From CAZGAQ01 sp964523405 (lineage in GTDB: Bacteria > Planctomycetota > Phycisphaerae > UBA1845 > Fen-1342), in NCBI GenBank assembly GCA_964523405.1, contig CAZGAQ010000008.1:1-64000 (forward strand): 64,000 nucleotides of DNA, given 5' to 3'. Below are positions 41,932 to 51,574 of this stretch, one piece after another. The notes under the pieces were generated by a model. That model made no database searches. It saw nothing but the letters and a program-made list of their open reading frames with translations, and had not been told where the DNA came from. The first letter of the stretch is position 1, and every line of letters starts with the position of its first letter. The position numbers were made by a program, and so were the translations under genes.

Positions 41932-43530
41932 GTGGCTGTGCCCGACAAGAGTGAAGAGGTCCAGCGCTTCTGCCCCGGTGAGGAGCAGATCAAGATTTCC
42001 GATGCCATCTGCTATGGGCGCCGGCGGGCGAACTACCGCAAGTGCCCCGGCTGTCCGTTCAATGATGAAGAGCGCAGTGTACCGACTTTCTATGCGGTCA
42101 ATGCGGCCAATGCGCGCAACGTGCCCTTGGCCGTCCTGGAGATGGACAAACGCGATATGATCGGCAAAGTCTTCAAGGCCTACGACGTACGAGCGACCTA
42201 CCCGGACCCACTGAACGAGGACATTGCCTGGCGGATCGGCAACGCGACCGCGCAGTTCCTGCGAACTTCACTCACCGGGTACGACCGCAGCGACTCCAAG
42301 ATGAACACGCTGATTGTGGGACGGGACATGCGCAAGAGCAGTCCCAAGCTTGCCCGCGCGTTCATCGAGGGCGCCTCGGCGATCGGCACGCCCGTCATTG
42401 ATGTCGGCATGATCGACACGCCCCAAATCTACTTCGCGACCAACCACATGCCCTGCTGCGGCGGCGTGCAAACGACTGCCAGCCACAACCCGGCGAACTA
42501 CAACGGCTTCAAGATTTGTGGGCCCAAGGGCAAGCCGATCGGCGGCGAAACCGGTCTCAAGGAAATCGAGCGCATCGCCCGCGCGATTTCGCGGCACCCG
42601 GCCGAGGCGGCGCCCGTGCGCACGTTGGACCTGTCTGAGCCGTATCGCAGCTACTTGCACAAATTCCTGCGCGAGCCACGCCCGATGAAAATCGTGCTCG
42701 ACGCGTCGAACGGCATGGCCGGCCGCTGGTTCCCGATCGTGTTCAACGGCGTGCCGAATCTGACGATCATCCCGCTGAACTACACGCACGACGGCGAGTT
42801 TGTGCATCCGCCCAATCCCCTGGTCGAGGCCAACCTGTCGCAGCTTCGGGCGGCCGTGCGTGAGCACCAGGCCGACTTCGGGGCGTGTTTCGACGGCGAT
42901 GCCGACCGCTGCATGTTCGTGGACGAGAACGCGGCGATCGTACCGAGCGACCTGGTGACGGCGCTCCTCGCGGGCGAGTTCCTGCGCGAGCGGCCTGGCG
43001 CCACGGTCGTGTATGACCTGCGCTCGAGCCGGATTGTCGCGGACACGATCCAGAAAGCCGGTGGCCGCCCGAAACGGGAGCGCGTCGGTCACGTGCACAT
43101 GAAGCGCACGATGGCGGATACGAATGCGGTCTTCGGTGGCGAGCTGAGCGGGCACTTCTACTTCCGCGACTTCTACTATTGCGACTCGGGGATGCTGGCG
43201 TTCGTCAGCATCATCAATATCCTCACCCGCACCAGCAAACCGCTATCGCTGCTGATTGAGCCCCTGAACGTCTATGCGTCCAGCGGCGAGAAGAACTTCG
43301 AGAACGATGACAAGGAAGGGACGCTCAAGAAGCTCATGGACAAGTACCGCGACGGCGAGGTCGATCAGCTCGACGGCGTCACCGTGCAGTATCCCGATTG
43401 GTGGTTCAACGTGCGCGCCTCGAACACCGAGCCACTGCTGCGTCTGAACGTCGAGGCGCAGGATGCCACGCTGCTGCAGAAGAAGGTTGCCGAGCTGGCC
43501 CCGCTGCTCGGTCACCCGGTGGAACACTGA
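41932..43530 (+). CDS. Phosphomannomutase/phosphoglucomutase with N-terminal Cys cluster
   Basis: 532 residues, GTG start. Interconverts hexose 1- and 6-phosphates. The catalytic phosphoserine loop is QTTASHNPANYNGFK, the metal loop is FDGDADRC, the sugar specificity loop is GGELSGHFYFRD and the phosphate site is RASNTEPLLRL. All four mutase domains are present. About 70 extra residues at the N-terminus contain four cysteines, Cys14, Cys27, Cys38 and Cys41 (CPGEEQ...CYG...CPGCPF), a plausible zinc site absent from standard phosphohexomutases. The downstream gene starts on the last base of this stop codon (TGATG), so the pair is translationally coupled. Confidence 0.93.
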   Translation: MAVPDKSEEVQRFCPGEEQIKISDAICYGRRRANYRKCPGCPFNDEERSVPTFYAVNAANARNVPLAVLEMDKRDMIGKVFKAYDVRATYPDPLNEDIAWRIGNATAQFLRTSLTGYDRSDSKMNTLIVGRDMRKSSPKLARAFIEGASAIGTPVIDVGMIDTPQIYFATNHMPCCGGVQTTASHNPANYNGFKICGPKGKPIGGETGLKEIERIARAISRHPAEAAPVRTLDLSEPYRSYLHKFLREPRPMKIVLDASNGMAGRWFPIVFNGVPNLTIIPLNYTHDGEFVHPPNPLVEANLSQLRAAVREHQADFGACFDGDADRCMFVDENAAIVPSDLVTALLAGEFLRERPGATVVYDLRSSRIVADTIQKAGGRPKRERVGHVHMKRTMADTNAVFGGELSGHFYFRDFYYCDSGMLAFVSIINILTRTSKPLSLLIEPLNVYASSGEKNFENDDKEGTLKKLMDKYRDGEVDQLDGVTVQYPDWWFNVRASNTEPLLRLNVEAQDATLLQKKVAELAPLLGHPVEH

Positions 43531-44927
43531 TGGCCGCCGCCCGCAAGTCGACCGCCGCCCGGGGGCGCCGCGCTGCGGCCAAGCCGAAATCCGGGACGCG
43601 CGGGCGGGCACCGCGCATGGCCCGCGCCCCGCAGACCGCGCGCAGCCGCGGTGACCAGGCCGGGGCAAGGGCCGGCACGTCTCTCGGGCACCGCACCGAA
43701 GTCAACGGCTTCGTCCACTACGACCTGCCCGGTGGCGTCGAATTTGCCGCAGATGTCCTGCCCGCGCGACAAACGGTGGCCATCGCGTTCCGTTTGCTTA
43801 CCGGCCTGGTCGATGAACCCGCGGAGCTGACCGGCGTCGGGGAGCTCGTCGAGAACACGCTCTCCAAGGGCACCCAGCGCTACGACGGTCGCGGTCTGGC
43901 CGACGCGTTCGATGCCCTGGGGGCCCACTGGGGTACCAGCAGCGGCCGGCAATCGATGCTCGTCCGCGTCCTGTGCCTACCCGAATTCGTGCTCGCCGCG
44001 ACCGATCTGGTCGCCGAGATGCTCTGCCGGCCGACGTTTCCGGATGACGCCTGCCGGGTCGCGGTCGAATTGGCACAGCAGGAACTGCGGCAGATGGAAG
44101 ACGAGCCGCACGATTTGCTGCGCGTGCTGATCCAGCGCCTGACGCTGGGGCCGATCCTCGGGCGGCACCCCGGTGGCACGCCCGAGACCCTCGCGCGCAT
44201 CACCCCGGAGATCATGCGCGCCCACTGGCAGCGCTCCTACCACGCGGGTCGCCTGCAGGTCGCCGCCGCCGGTCCCGTCGAACCCGAAAGTCTGGCACGC
44301 CGTTTGGAGCACTGCTTTGCCGGTCTGGGTTCGCCCCGGCGCGATGGTCGGGCACCGGTGCCGTTTGAGCTGCAGGCGGCCCGGGCGCACCGGGCGAAGG
44401 AGCTGGAGCAGCAGCACATCGCGATCACGCTGCCCGGGCTGCCGCGCGAGCATCCGGATTTCCCCGTCGAGCAGGTGCTGGTGGGTGTGCTGTCCGGTGG
44501 CATGAGCGGCCGGCTGTTCGTCGAAGTGCGCGAGAAGCAGGGGCTGGTGTACTGGGTCGGAGCGTGGCACGAGCAGCCCCGCGGCCAGGGCGTACTGCAC
44601 CTCGGTGCCAGTACGACACCGGAACGTTGCCATCGCACGTACGAAACGCTGCTGCGCGAGCTGCGGCGCCTCGGCGAGGACCTCACCGAGGCCGAGACCG
44701 TGCGAGCCCGTGATGCGCTCATCGCGCAGTACGAGACCGAGGACGACCTGACGCGGGCGCGGGCCGGCAGCCTGTGCGACGATCTGTTCCATTTCGGTCG
44801 GCCGATCGGCCGCCCGGCCAAGCTCGACGCCATTCGGGCGGTGACAGTGGACCGCGTGGCGGCCTACGCTCGTCGCTTGCCGCTGGACCGCCTGTGCGTT
44901 GCGACGCTCGGACCGCGCGAAATCTGA
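43530..44927 (+). CDS. M16 (insulinase/pitrilysin) family protein lacking the zinc motif
   Basis: 465 residues; ATG overlaps the upstream stop by one base. Residues 1-55 are a basic, Ala/Arg-rich linker. The two M16 domains follow. At the place of the inverted zinc motif HxxEH the sequence reads ELVEN (residues 105-109, in GVGELVENTLSKGT), so both zinc histidines are lost. The R/Y motif of the C-terminal half is kept: GRLFVEVREKQGLVYWVG with Arg328 and Tyr341, 13 apart as usual. This matches the non-catalytic subunits of heterodimeric M16B proteases. No catalytic partner is adjacent. Coupling to a sugar mutase is unusual. Confidence 0.85.
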   Translation: MAAARKSTAARGRRAAAKPKSGTRGRAPRMARAPQTARSRGDQAGARAGTSLGHRTEVNGFVHYDLPGGVEFAADVLPARQTVAIAFRLLTGLVDEPAELTGVGELVENTLSKGTQRYDGRGLADAFDALGAHWGTSSGRQSMLVRVLCLPEFVLAATDLVAEMLCRPTFPDDACRVAVELAQQELRQMEDEPHDLLRVLIQRLTLGPILGRHPGGTPETLARITPEIMRAHWQRSYHAGRLQVAAAGPVEPESLARRLEHCFAGLGSPRRDGRAPVPFELQAARAHRAKELEQQHIAITLPGLPREHPDFPVEQVLVGVLSGGMSGRLFVEVREKQGLVYWVGAWHEQPRGQGVLHLGASTTPERCHRTYETLLRELRRLGEDLTEAETVRARDALIAQYETEDDLTRARAGSLCDDLFHFGRPIGRPAKLDAIRAVTVDRVAAYARRLPLDRLCVATLGPREI

Positions 44928-44950
44928 CGCGTGCGGCCCCGGTGCGCGGT

Positions 44951-45012
44951 GCCGACATCCTGCCGGGGTGAAGCGGACATGTGGCACCGGCATCTTGCCG
45001 GGGTGCAGCCGA
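44951..45012 (+). repeat. Imperfect tandem repeat with CCGGCATCTTGCCGG-type palindrome
   Basis: Two units of about 34 bases run in tandem between the M16 and DMT genes, the second containing GCACCGGCATCTTGCCGGGGTGC, which can fold into a hairpin with a small bulge. The unit resembles dispersed GCCGGCATCTTGCCGG-type repeats of other bacterial genomes. It may also end the upstream transcript, but has no T-run. Confidence 0.5.
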
Positions 45013-45044
45013 ACTGACGCCGGCCGGGCACGCAGGTACCCAAC

Positions 45045-46118
45045 GTGCACGCGGACCACAAGCATCCCGACCGACGCGGTGTCGCCTGCGCGTTGGCGGC
45101 GGCCGTGCTCTTCGGAGCCAGCACGCCCGGCGCCAAGCTGCTGCTGTCCGATGTAGCGCCCGTGCTGCTGGCCGGCCTGCTGTATCTCGGATCCGGGGTC
45201 GGCCTGGGGGTGGTGCTGCTGCTGCGGCATACGAAGGGCGACGCGCATTCAGCCGAAGCGCCGCTGACGCGACGCGATCTGTCGTGGCTCGTCGCCGCGG
45301 TCCTGACCGGCGGCGTGGCGGGCCCTGTGCTCTTGATGTGGGGACTCGCGCGCACGCCGGCAGCCACTGCAGCGCTCCTGCTGAATCTCGAAGGCGTGCT
45401 AACCGCGGCCGTCGCGTGGTTCGCATTCCGCGAGAACTACGATCGTCGCATCATCGCGGGAATGCTCGCGATCGTGGCGGGCGGCGCGCTGCTCTCATGG
45501 GGGGGTACGCCGGAAGTGGGCGTGCCGTGGGGTGCGCTCGCCATCGCGGGAGCCTGTGGGGCCTGGGCGCTCGACAACAACTTCACGCGCCGCATTGCAC
45601 ACGCGGACCCCGTGCAGATCGCGCTCGTGAAAGGCCTGGTGGCGGGAAGCGCCAATGTCGTGCTGGCGTTGAGCGTGGGGGCGGCGTGGCCAGGCGCGGG
45701 CACCGCGCTGCTGGCGGGCGGCCTCGGCTTGCTCGGTTACGGCCTCAGCCTCGTGCTATTCATTCTCGGACTGCGCCACCTGGGGGCGGCGCGCACGGGC
45801 GCCTACTTCGCGTGCGCACCATTTGTCGGTGCCGCCGTGGCGATCACCTTGCTCGGCGAGCGCCCGACGCTTGCTTCCGCTGCCGCCGCCGTGCTCATGG
45901 CGGTCGGTGTGTGGCTGCATCTCGCCGAACGCCACGCGCACCCGCACGCGCACGCCCATGTCGCGCATGAGCACTGGCACGAGCACGACGCGCATCACCA
46001 GCACGAGCACGACCTGGATGAGACCGAAGCCGGATCCCATTCCCATCCGCACGAACACCCGCCCCTTGAGCACAGTCACACCCACTATCCGGATACACAC
46101 CATCGCCATGGACATTGA
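45045..46118 (+). CDS. DMT/EamA-family transporter with histidine-rich C-terminal tail
   Basis: 357 residues, GTG start. Ten hydrophobic helices in two EamA repeats: the first opens GVACALAAAVLFGASTPGAKLLL, the second GVPWGALAIAGACGAWALDNNFTR; the helices include VLLMWGLARTPAATAALLLNLEGVLTA. The last ~65 residues hold about 25 histidines in HxH runs (HPHAHAHVAHEH; HTHYPDTHHRHGH), and the extreme N-terminus is also His-rich (MHADHKHP). Such tails bind Ni, Co, Zn or Cu and suggest a metal-linked export or uptake role, although most DMT proteins carry metabolites. No metal regulator is adjacent. Confidence 0.88.
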   Translation: MHADHKHPDRRGVACALAAAVLFGASTPGAKLLLSDVAPVLLAGLLYLGSGVGLGVVLLLRHTKGDAHSAEAPLTRRDLSWLVAAVLTGGVAGPVLLMWGLARTPAATAALLLNLEGVLTAAVAWFAFRENYDRRIIAGMLAIVAGGALLSWGGTPEVGVPWGALAIAGACGAWALDNNFTRRIAHADPVQIALVKGLVAGSANVVLALSVGAAWPGAGTALLAGGLGLLGYGLSLVLFILGLRHLGAARTGAYFACAPFVGAAVAITLLGERPTLASAAAAVLMAVGVWLHLAERHAHPHAHAHVAHEHWHEHDAHHQHEHDLDETEAGSHSHPHEHPPLEHSHTHYPDTHHRHGH

Positions 46119-46418
46119 GCGGCTGCAGAAACCATGTCCGATTTCGCGCGGTTCGGGTGCGGAGCGGTAGGTTCTTCCGTTCGGTGGCCATGCGGCGCCA
46201 TCCTTGACTCTTCCAACAGCAATTCCGGACCGAAGAAAGACCGTGTCCAGAGCGCAAGGACAGTCTGTTTGGTCGCCAATCGGACATTCGCTGCGTCCCG
46301 ATTCTTGCTTTTGGTCTTGAGATTTCCCGGGACTTCGTGCTAGGCTACAAAAGACGACTCGGTGTCCACGGCCGAGTGCGTCGGGGCTGCTTACCTCACA
46401 GGCCTGCCGGAGATCCGC
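46119..46418. other. Intergenic stretch before the giant secreted protein
   Basis: 300 bases. It is less GC-rich than its surroundings and likely holds the promoter of the downstream gene, but no clear -35/-10 pair, hairpin or small gene is visible. Confidence 0.45.
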
Positions 46419-49400
46419 ATGCAACCGAAGGAACCGCTCGTGACGACGCGCCAAACCGTTTCATTCCACCCGACGATGAAGCACCCGAACTGCGTCACCC
46501 TCCTCATTGCGACCACGCTGCTCGCCGCATCCGCGGCCGTAGCCGGTCCGCATCACTGGGGCTTCGGCTTCTCGTATCTGGCCGCCATCGAAGAGTCCGG
46601 CGGCGCGCGCCGGCTCGTCGTGTACGAACCGCCGCTGCGCGCCAAGGACTTTACCTGGCCGGCGCGCTGGCTGGACCGCACGACCGTACTGTCCGACCTG
46701 CCGACCGGCGGCCTGGCAGTCGGCAACTTCTGGCCGTCGACGCCGGGCAAGGAGTACCTCGCGACGGTGAAAGTCACGTCCGGCAATGCCTACGTCAATG
46801 TCTACGATCCGCCGGAGTTTTTCAGCGCGCGCGCCTGGTCGCGCCTGAGCACCGGCAGCGGCACGGCCGTCGCCGGCGCGCTCGTCGCCGCGACCGCCGG
46901 TGATCTGCTGGCGACCGGCAGCGATCAGTTGATCCTCGCCACGCAGAGCGGCAACAGCTTCAGCATCGCGCTGCTGACGCCGCCAGCCAGCAGAACCGGA
47001 ACAACCTGGACCCCAGTCGCCACCGCCACCATCCCGGGCGCAAACGGTACGCTGCTCGGACTGGCCGCGGGCGACTTCTGGAGCACAGGGCAGGACTACC
47101 TGGCGGTCGCCACGAACGAGGGCGGCGCCACGAAGCTGCGCTTCTACGCGTACAGCGGCGGCGCCCTGAGCCTCGAGGTTGCCGATGCCGCCGTCCTCCC
47201 CGCCATCGTGCCGGGCGGACTCGCTGCGGCGGACTACGAGAAGGATGGCTTCGACGTCCTGACGCTGACGAAGGCCAACGGCACGTTCGAGTTGCGTGTT
47301 GCTCCGGCGCGCGCGGACGACGCGTGGGACGCCGGCCCGCAGTACAACGGCCAGTCCCTCTCCGGACAATGGATGCCCGGCCATGGCGGCCCCGCCAGTC
47401 TGGTCGTCATGAACGGCACATTCGGCGCGACCGCAACGAGCCGCGTCGCCTGCGCCGCCGGACGTGTGTTCGGCTACATCGTCGACGATTACGAGTTGCA
47501 GTTGCCGATCAGCACGGGCGTCGACGCCCAAATCTCGTTTGTGCATCGCAGCCCGACCAAGGATGAAGCGCCACCGTACGGCTGGCCGAACCTCGGCGCG
47601 CCGGTGACGTTCACGTTCAACCTCAGCAACTGCAGCGGCACGACCGCGATCCCCGCCGGCGCCACGCGGCTCAAGGTGTGGGTGAATCGCCCCAACCGCA
47701 ACCCCGACACCGACCCGACCACCTGCGACAGCCCGGACTACGACTTCCCCATCAGCGAGAGCATTCCCGCGTACACGGCTCCACCGAACTACATCCAGCG
47801 CACGGTCACCGTCGCCTGGCCGTATTCGCTCGTGCCCGCCGGGCCCGGCGCGACCTGGCAGCGTCTGAACGTTTACGATGTCGGCCTGCGCTACATCGTG
47901 GCCGTGCTCGAATACGCCGGGGATACGAACCTGCGCAACAACCGCTACGAAGTACTCATGTCGGGCATGACGGGCCATCCGGTCTTCCGCGAGTGGGCCA
48001 ACCTGCTCGACCGCGGCCCGACGATCCTCGGCGACCCGCCGAGCCAGGAGTACTGCCGGCGCAAGATGGCCGACGCCGTCACTTGCATGTGGGAGCGTTC
48101 GTGCACGGCCGACGGGCAGGACGTTCTGCACGGCTGCTATCTCGACAGCTACGAGATCGGGTGGCCTGATGATACCTCCGATCCGCCTGCCGCCTGGGCC
48201 GCCATACAGGTCAAGTACGAGGGCTGGCGCGCCCAGGACATCTGGGCCGGACGCTGGGGCTGCTGGGAGCGCTTCAACTGGACCGACGGCAACGCGGAAC
48301 TGCACGAAACGGGCCACCTCTTCCATCCGCTCGGCGACCTCTACGGCCTCTGGCTGATGCCGGTCTGGACGGGCCTCGCGCACATGGCCGACGGACGGCC
48401 CGTGCAAATGAACACGTGGGAGTGGCCGGCGGACAGCTTCGGTCCCGGCCTGACCAAGATCAGTTGGCCCGCGTGCGAGATGATGCGAACGTGCGTGGCC
48501 GGCGCGCGGATCAACAGCGTGGAACACTGGTGGACCGTCAAGCCGGACCACACGTACGTCCGCGTGCTCGACCGCGATGGGCAGCCGGTGGCCGGCGCCG
48601 AGGTGACCGTGTGGGCGTACATGAACGCCACGCCGCAGGTTACCGCGACGACCGACTCCGACGGCCTCGCCGAAATCTCGGCCTACTGGGGGCCGAGCAA
48701 CTACACGGACATGTTCGGCCGCAAGCACTATTACTGCGACAACTCCAATGCCATCGGTGACATTATCACCGTCAAAATCGGCTCGCAGTACCAGGACTGC
48801 GGTATTCTCGGGGTCGACACGCTCGCCGCGCACAGCCGGCACGCCAGCCTGGGCTATTCATTCGCCCAGTCTTCGGCTTGGACCTGGGATCTACCAACTC
48901 TCTACAGCGGAACCGCCGCGGCGCCGACCTTCGCGCTCACGCTGGGCGTGCAGGGGCGGGTCGCGAATCTCGGTATCAGCGGTGGCTCCGGCACCTATCG
49001 GCTCTATCGCCGCTGGGAGCCCGCGTATGAGCGCACCTTCATCGGCGAGTACACCTCTTCGGGCGGGACGCTCGTTCTGCCGCAGGACATGGACGTGGCC
49101 GACTCCTTCGGCGGCGGCCGTTTCCGCGCCATTTACGAGGTTACCGAGGTGGGCAGCGGTGGCGAGTCGTTGCCGCGCAGCATCAGCGTGACCGGCGTCG
49201 CCAATGCCCACGGCATCGCGGCTACGGCCGACGGCAAGCTGCTTGTTACCGCGAATGCCGGCATGGCCAATCCGTGGGCGATCCTGTTCGACGACACCAC
49301 GCCGTACTGGGAGTACTTCTACCACTACCGCTACGGCCACACCGGCGCCAAGGCCGTGCCGTCCAGGCTCACCGCGGGGCGCTACTACGCCACGCTGCTC

Positions 49401-51446
49401 GCCTCCGATACCGATCCGGATGACTACCGCTTCGACGTGGCTGTGCCGCCGGATGTGCGACCCTACATCGGCCAGTTCTGGGCCAGCGCGACTAGTACGA
49501 CTTCGCCCTACTGGGTGCAGGTAGATAACACGGCGCTGCAGAAACTCCACCCCGGCGACGTGATTTGGGCCGCGCATGAAGCGCAGATCACGCAGGTGGT
49601 AGGCAACAAGCTGTACCTCAGCGCCGCGATCTTCGACGCGGGCACGACCAGCGGCAACTTCAACGCGGATCGCTACGCCGGACGGCCCGGTTCCAGCACA
49701 ACGGGCCGCCAGTTGTCGAACCCGCGCGGCCTCGATGTGGTCAAGGTCGGGTCGGAGGAGTACATCGTGATCGCCGACACGGGCAATCGGCGGATCGTCG
49801 TCTGGGACGCCGACACCGGCTATCTCGCCAAGTGGCAGGCAACCGACACGAATGCTCGCCCAGCCGCGATCGCCGCGAACCCGGCGGTCGACGGACAGTT
49901 CTTTGCCTTGGATCGGCGCAGCAGCGGGACTTCGTATCTCTATCTCTTCTCCTGGTCAGGCACGGCGCTCAGCATCGTCCCGGGCTACCCCGTCCCGGTG
50001 CCCGTTGGTGATCTGGCGAGCGCTACCGAGATGGGCCTGGCCCTCGCCGTGCTGAATGAGCCCGACCGCAGCAGCGTCCTGCGGCTGGCCATCACCGATG
50101 CGTCGGCCGGACACGTCCTGGAACTCGTACAGAACGCCGGCGCCTGGGAGGTCAGCAAGATCTACGACCGTGCCACGGGCGTGTACGCTGGCGACGAACT
50201 GCTGAACCAGCCCACCGATGTGGCGTACCAGACCTACGGCAGCCAGACCGTGCTCTACGCCGTCGACGGACTGAATCGGGTGGTCCGGCTCGCGCAGTCG
50301 GTCGCGCCGCCGGCTAATGTCTGGGGAAAGATCAGCGGACCGGTCAACGACTCGGGCGCGTACAACCACGTTGGCACGGACGGGACAGCGCTCTACGTCG
50401 GCTTCGGCAACAACCAGTTCTGGAAGTACGACTTCCCCGCGGGCAATCCTACGCTCGGCCACTGGTCACAACTGGCCACGCCGCCCCGCACGCTGAACGA
50501 CAACTGCTACGGCGACCTCGCCTATCAGAACGGCTACCTCTACTCCAATGCTGCCGGCAGCGCCGGCGGGCGCACGCTGCTGCGCTACCAGATCGCCACC
50601 AACACGTGGGAGGTCTGGCAACGCAATGGGGCGGATGTGACCACCGAAGTTTCCAACGCCCTGATCATGGACCCGGCTCAGGCGGGAGCGGGGCTCGCAG
50701 TCTGGCACGCAGGCAACTACTGGATCCGCTTCGACTGGAACGCCGGCACGACCAACAACGCCTGGATGAACACGTACTACGACCTGTACGCGGAAGGCTG
50801 TAGCGCTCCGTCCTGGGTCTCGCGCAACGAAGATGTCGCGACCGACGGCGCCGGCACGTACTGGGCCACGCACAACGACTGGTCGCCGGGCCTCACGAGC
50901 GGCGACGTGGTCTACCGCTGGACCGGCCTCGCGGCGAACACACACGTTCACAAGGTCACGCTCAAGCCGTGGCAAGCCGGGTGCGGGCAGGCGCTCGAGT
51001 TCATCCCCGCCGCGCTGACGCCTTCGCGGCACAACGAACTCTGGCTCGTCCGCGGGATGGACGCCGCGAGTCAGCCCAATGAAGGCTTCGGCGACCCCAC
51101 CGCCGACTGGGCCCGTCTCGATCTCAGCAATGTTGCGGCGGGCTGGACGGCGGGCACGCTGCCCGGCCTGGTCACGCAGAGCGGTGAACTGGTCCGCATC
51201 GGCAATACCCTGTTTGTCCGGGGTGTCGGGGCCTCGTGGTACTTCATGCGCCTGGCCCCGCCGGGCGACCTCAACGGTGATGGTGTCGTGGACAGTGCGG
51301 ATCTGGCCGCGTTCGGCGGCTGCATGGCCGGTCCTCAGAACGCGGCACCACCCGGTTGTGCAAGCGCGGATCAGAGCGGAGACGGCGATGTCGACCTCGC
51401 GGACTACGCAACCCTGCAGTCCGCATGGAGCGACGCGACGGAGTAG
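46419..51446 (+). CDS. Giant secreted HExxH protein with NHL-like repeats and dockerin-like tail
   Basis: 1,675 residues from the ATG at 46419 (GGAG, 46409-46412). A signal peptide follows a short extension (CVTLLIATTLLAASAAVAGP). Residues ~60-350 are FG-GAP/propeller-like repeats (GLAVGNFWPSTPGKEYLA; GLAAGDFWSTGQDYLAV). A zinc-protease-type motif is at 629-633 (HETGH) with HPLGDLYG after it, so Asp640 or His636 may be the third ligand. An Ig-like/carboxypeptidase-regulatory-type module follows (DRDGQPVAGAEVTVWAY). NHL-like repeats (~1100-1290; NPRGLDVVKVGSEEYIVIADTGNRRIVVWD) and a Kelch-like propeller lead to the dockerin-like end (GDLNGDGVVDSADLAAF...GDGDVDLADYATLQ). It is a probable surface protease or adhesin. 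Confidence 0.82.
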   Translation: MQPKEPLVTTRQTVSFHPTMKHPNCVTLLIATTLLAASAAVAGPHHWGFGFSYLAAIEESGGARRLVVYEPPLRAKDFTWPARWLDRTTVLSDLPTGGLAVGNFWPSTPGKEYLATVKVTSGNAYVNVYDPPEFFSARAWSRLSTGSGTAVAGALVAATAGDLLATGSDQLILATQSGNSFSIALLTPPASRTGTTWTPVATATIPGANGTLLGLAAGDFWSTGQDYLAVATNEGGATKLRFYAYSGGALSLEVADAAVLPAIVPGGLAAADYEKDGFDVLTLTKANGTFELRVAPARADDAWDAGPQYNGQSLSGQWMPGHGGPASLVVMNGTFGATATSRVACAAGRVFGYIVDDYELQLPISTGVDAQISFVHRSPTKDEAPPYGWPNLGAPVTFTFNLSNCSGTTAIPAGATRLKVWVNRPNRNPDTDPTTCDSPDYDFPISESIPAYTAPPNYIQRTVTVAWPYSLVPAGPGATWQRLNVYDVGLRYIVAVLEYAGDTNLRNNRYEVLMSGMTGHPVFREWANLLDRGPTILGDPPSQEYCRRKMADAVTCMWERSCTADGQDVLHGCYLDSYEIGWPDDTSDPPAAWAAIQVKYEGWRAQDIWAGRWGCWERFNWTDGNAELHETGHLFHPLGDLYGLWLMPVWTGLAHMADGRPVQMNTWEWPADSFGPGLTKISWPACEMMRTCVAGARINSVEHWWTVKPDHTYVRVLDRDGQPVAGAEVTVWAYMNATPQVTATTDSDGLAEISAYWGPSNYTDMFGRKHYYCDNSNAIGDIITVKIGSQYQDCGILGVDTLAAHSRHASLGYSFAQSSAWTWDLPTLYSGTAAAPTFALTLGVQGRVANLGISGGSGTYRLYRRWEPAYERTFIGEYTSSGGTLVLPQDMDVADSFGGGRFRAIYEVTEVGSGGESLPRSISVTGVANAHGIAATADGKLLVTANAGMANPWAILFDDTTPYWEYFYHYRYGHTGAKAVPSRLTAGRYYATLLASDTDPDDYRFDVAVPPDVRPYIGQFWASATSTTSPYWVQVDNTALQKLHPGDVIWAAHEAQITQVVGNKLYLSAAIFDAGTTSGNFNADRYAGRPGSSTTGRQLSNPRGLDVVKVGSEEYIVIADTGNRRIVVWDADTGYLAKWQATDTNARPAAIAANPAVDGQFFALDRRSSGTSYLYLFSWSGTALSIVPGYPVPVPVGDLASATEMGLALAVLNEPDRSSVLRLAITDASAGHVLELVQNAGAWEVSKIYDRATGVYAGDELLNQPTDVAYQTYGSQTVLYAVDGLNRVVRLAQSVAPPANVWGKISGPVNDSGAYNHVGTDGTALYVGFGNNQFWKYDFPAGNPTLGHWSQLATPPRTLNDNCYGDLAYQNGYLYSNAAGSAGGRTLLRYQIATNTWEVWQRNGADVTTEVSNALIMDPAQAGAGLAVWHAGNYWIRFDWNAGTTNNAWMNTYYDLYAEGCSAPSWVSRNEDVATDGAGTYWATHNDWSPGLTSGDVVYRWTGLAANTHVHKVTLKPWQAGCGQALEFIPAALTPSRHNELWLVRGMDAASQPNEGFGDPTADWARLDLSNVAAGWTAGTLPGLVTQSGELVRIGNTLFVRGVGASWYFMRLAPPGDLNGDGVVDSADLAAFGGCMAGPQNAAPPGCASADQSGDGDVDLADYATLQSAWSDATE

Positions 51447-51483
51447 GCCTGCGGCGCGCAGTCTGCAGGAAGCGTATGACGAA

Positions 51484-51508
51484 CGGGCCCGGCACATGGC
51501 CGGGCCCG
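51484..51508 (+). terminator. Perfect GC hairpin between convergent genes
   Basis: CGGGCCCGGC (51484-51493) and GCCGGGCCCG (51499-51508) form a ten-base stem with loop ACATG, 38 bases after the giant gene's stop. There is no T-run on either strand. It may act as a bidirectional terminator or barrier with the convergent PHP gene. Confidence 0.45.
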
Positions 51509-51574
51509 CCTGCGTAGGTTCGTGGCATGCGCTGCGCGCCTGCTAGCCACCCTGGTGCGCGGGAGCGCCACTCA

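Noticed and set aside
44951..45012. tRNA or riboswitch in the tandem repeat between M16 and DMT genes
   Set aside because: The fold is a simple repeat hairpin; no cloverleaf or aptamer consensus can be recognised.
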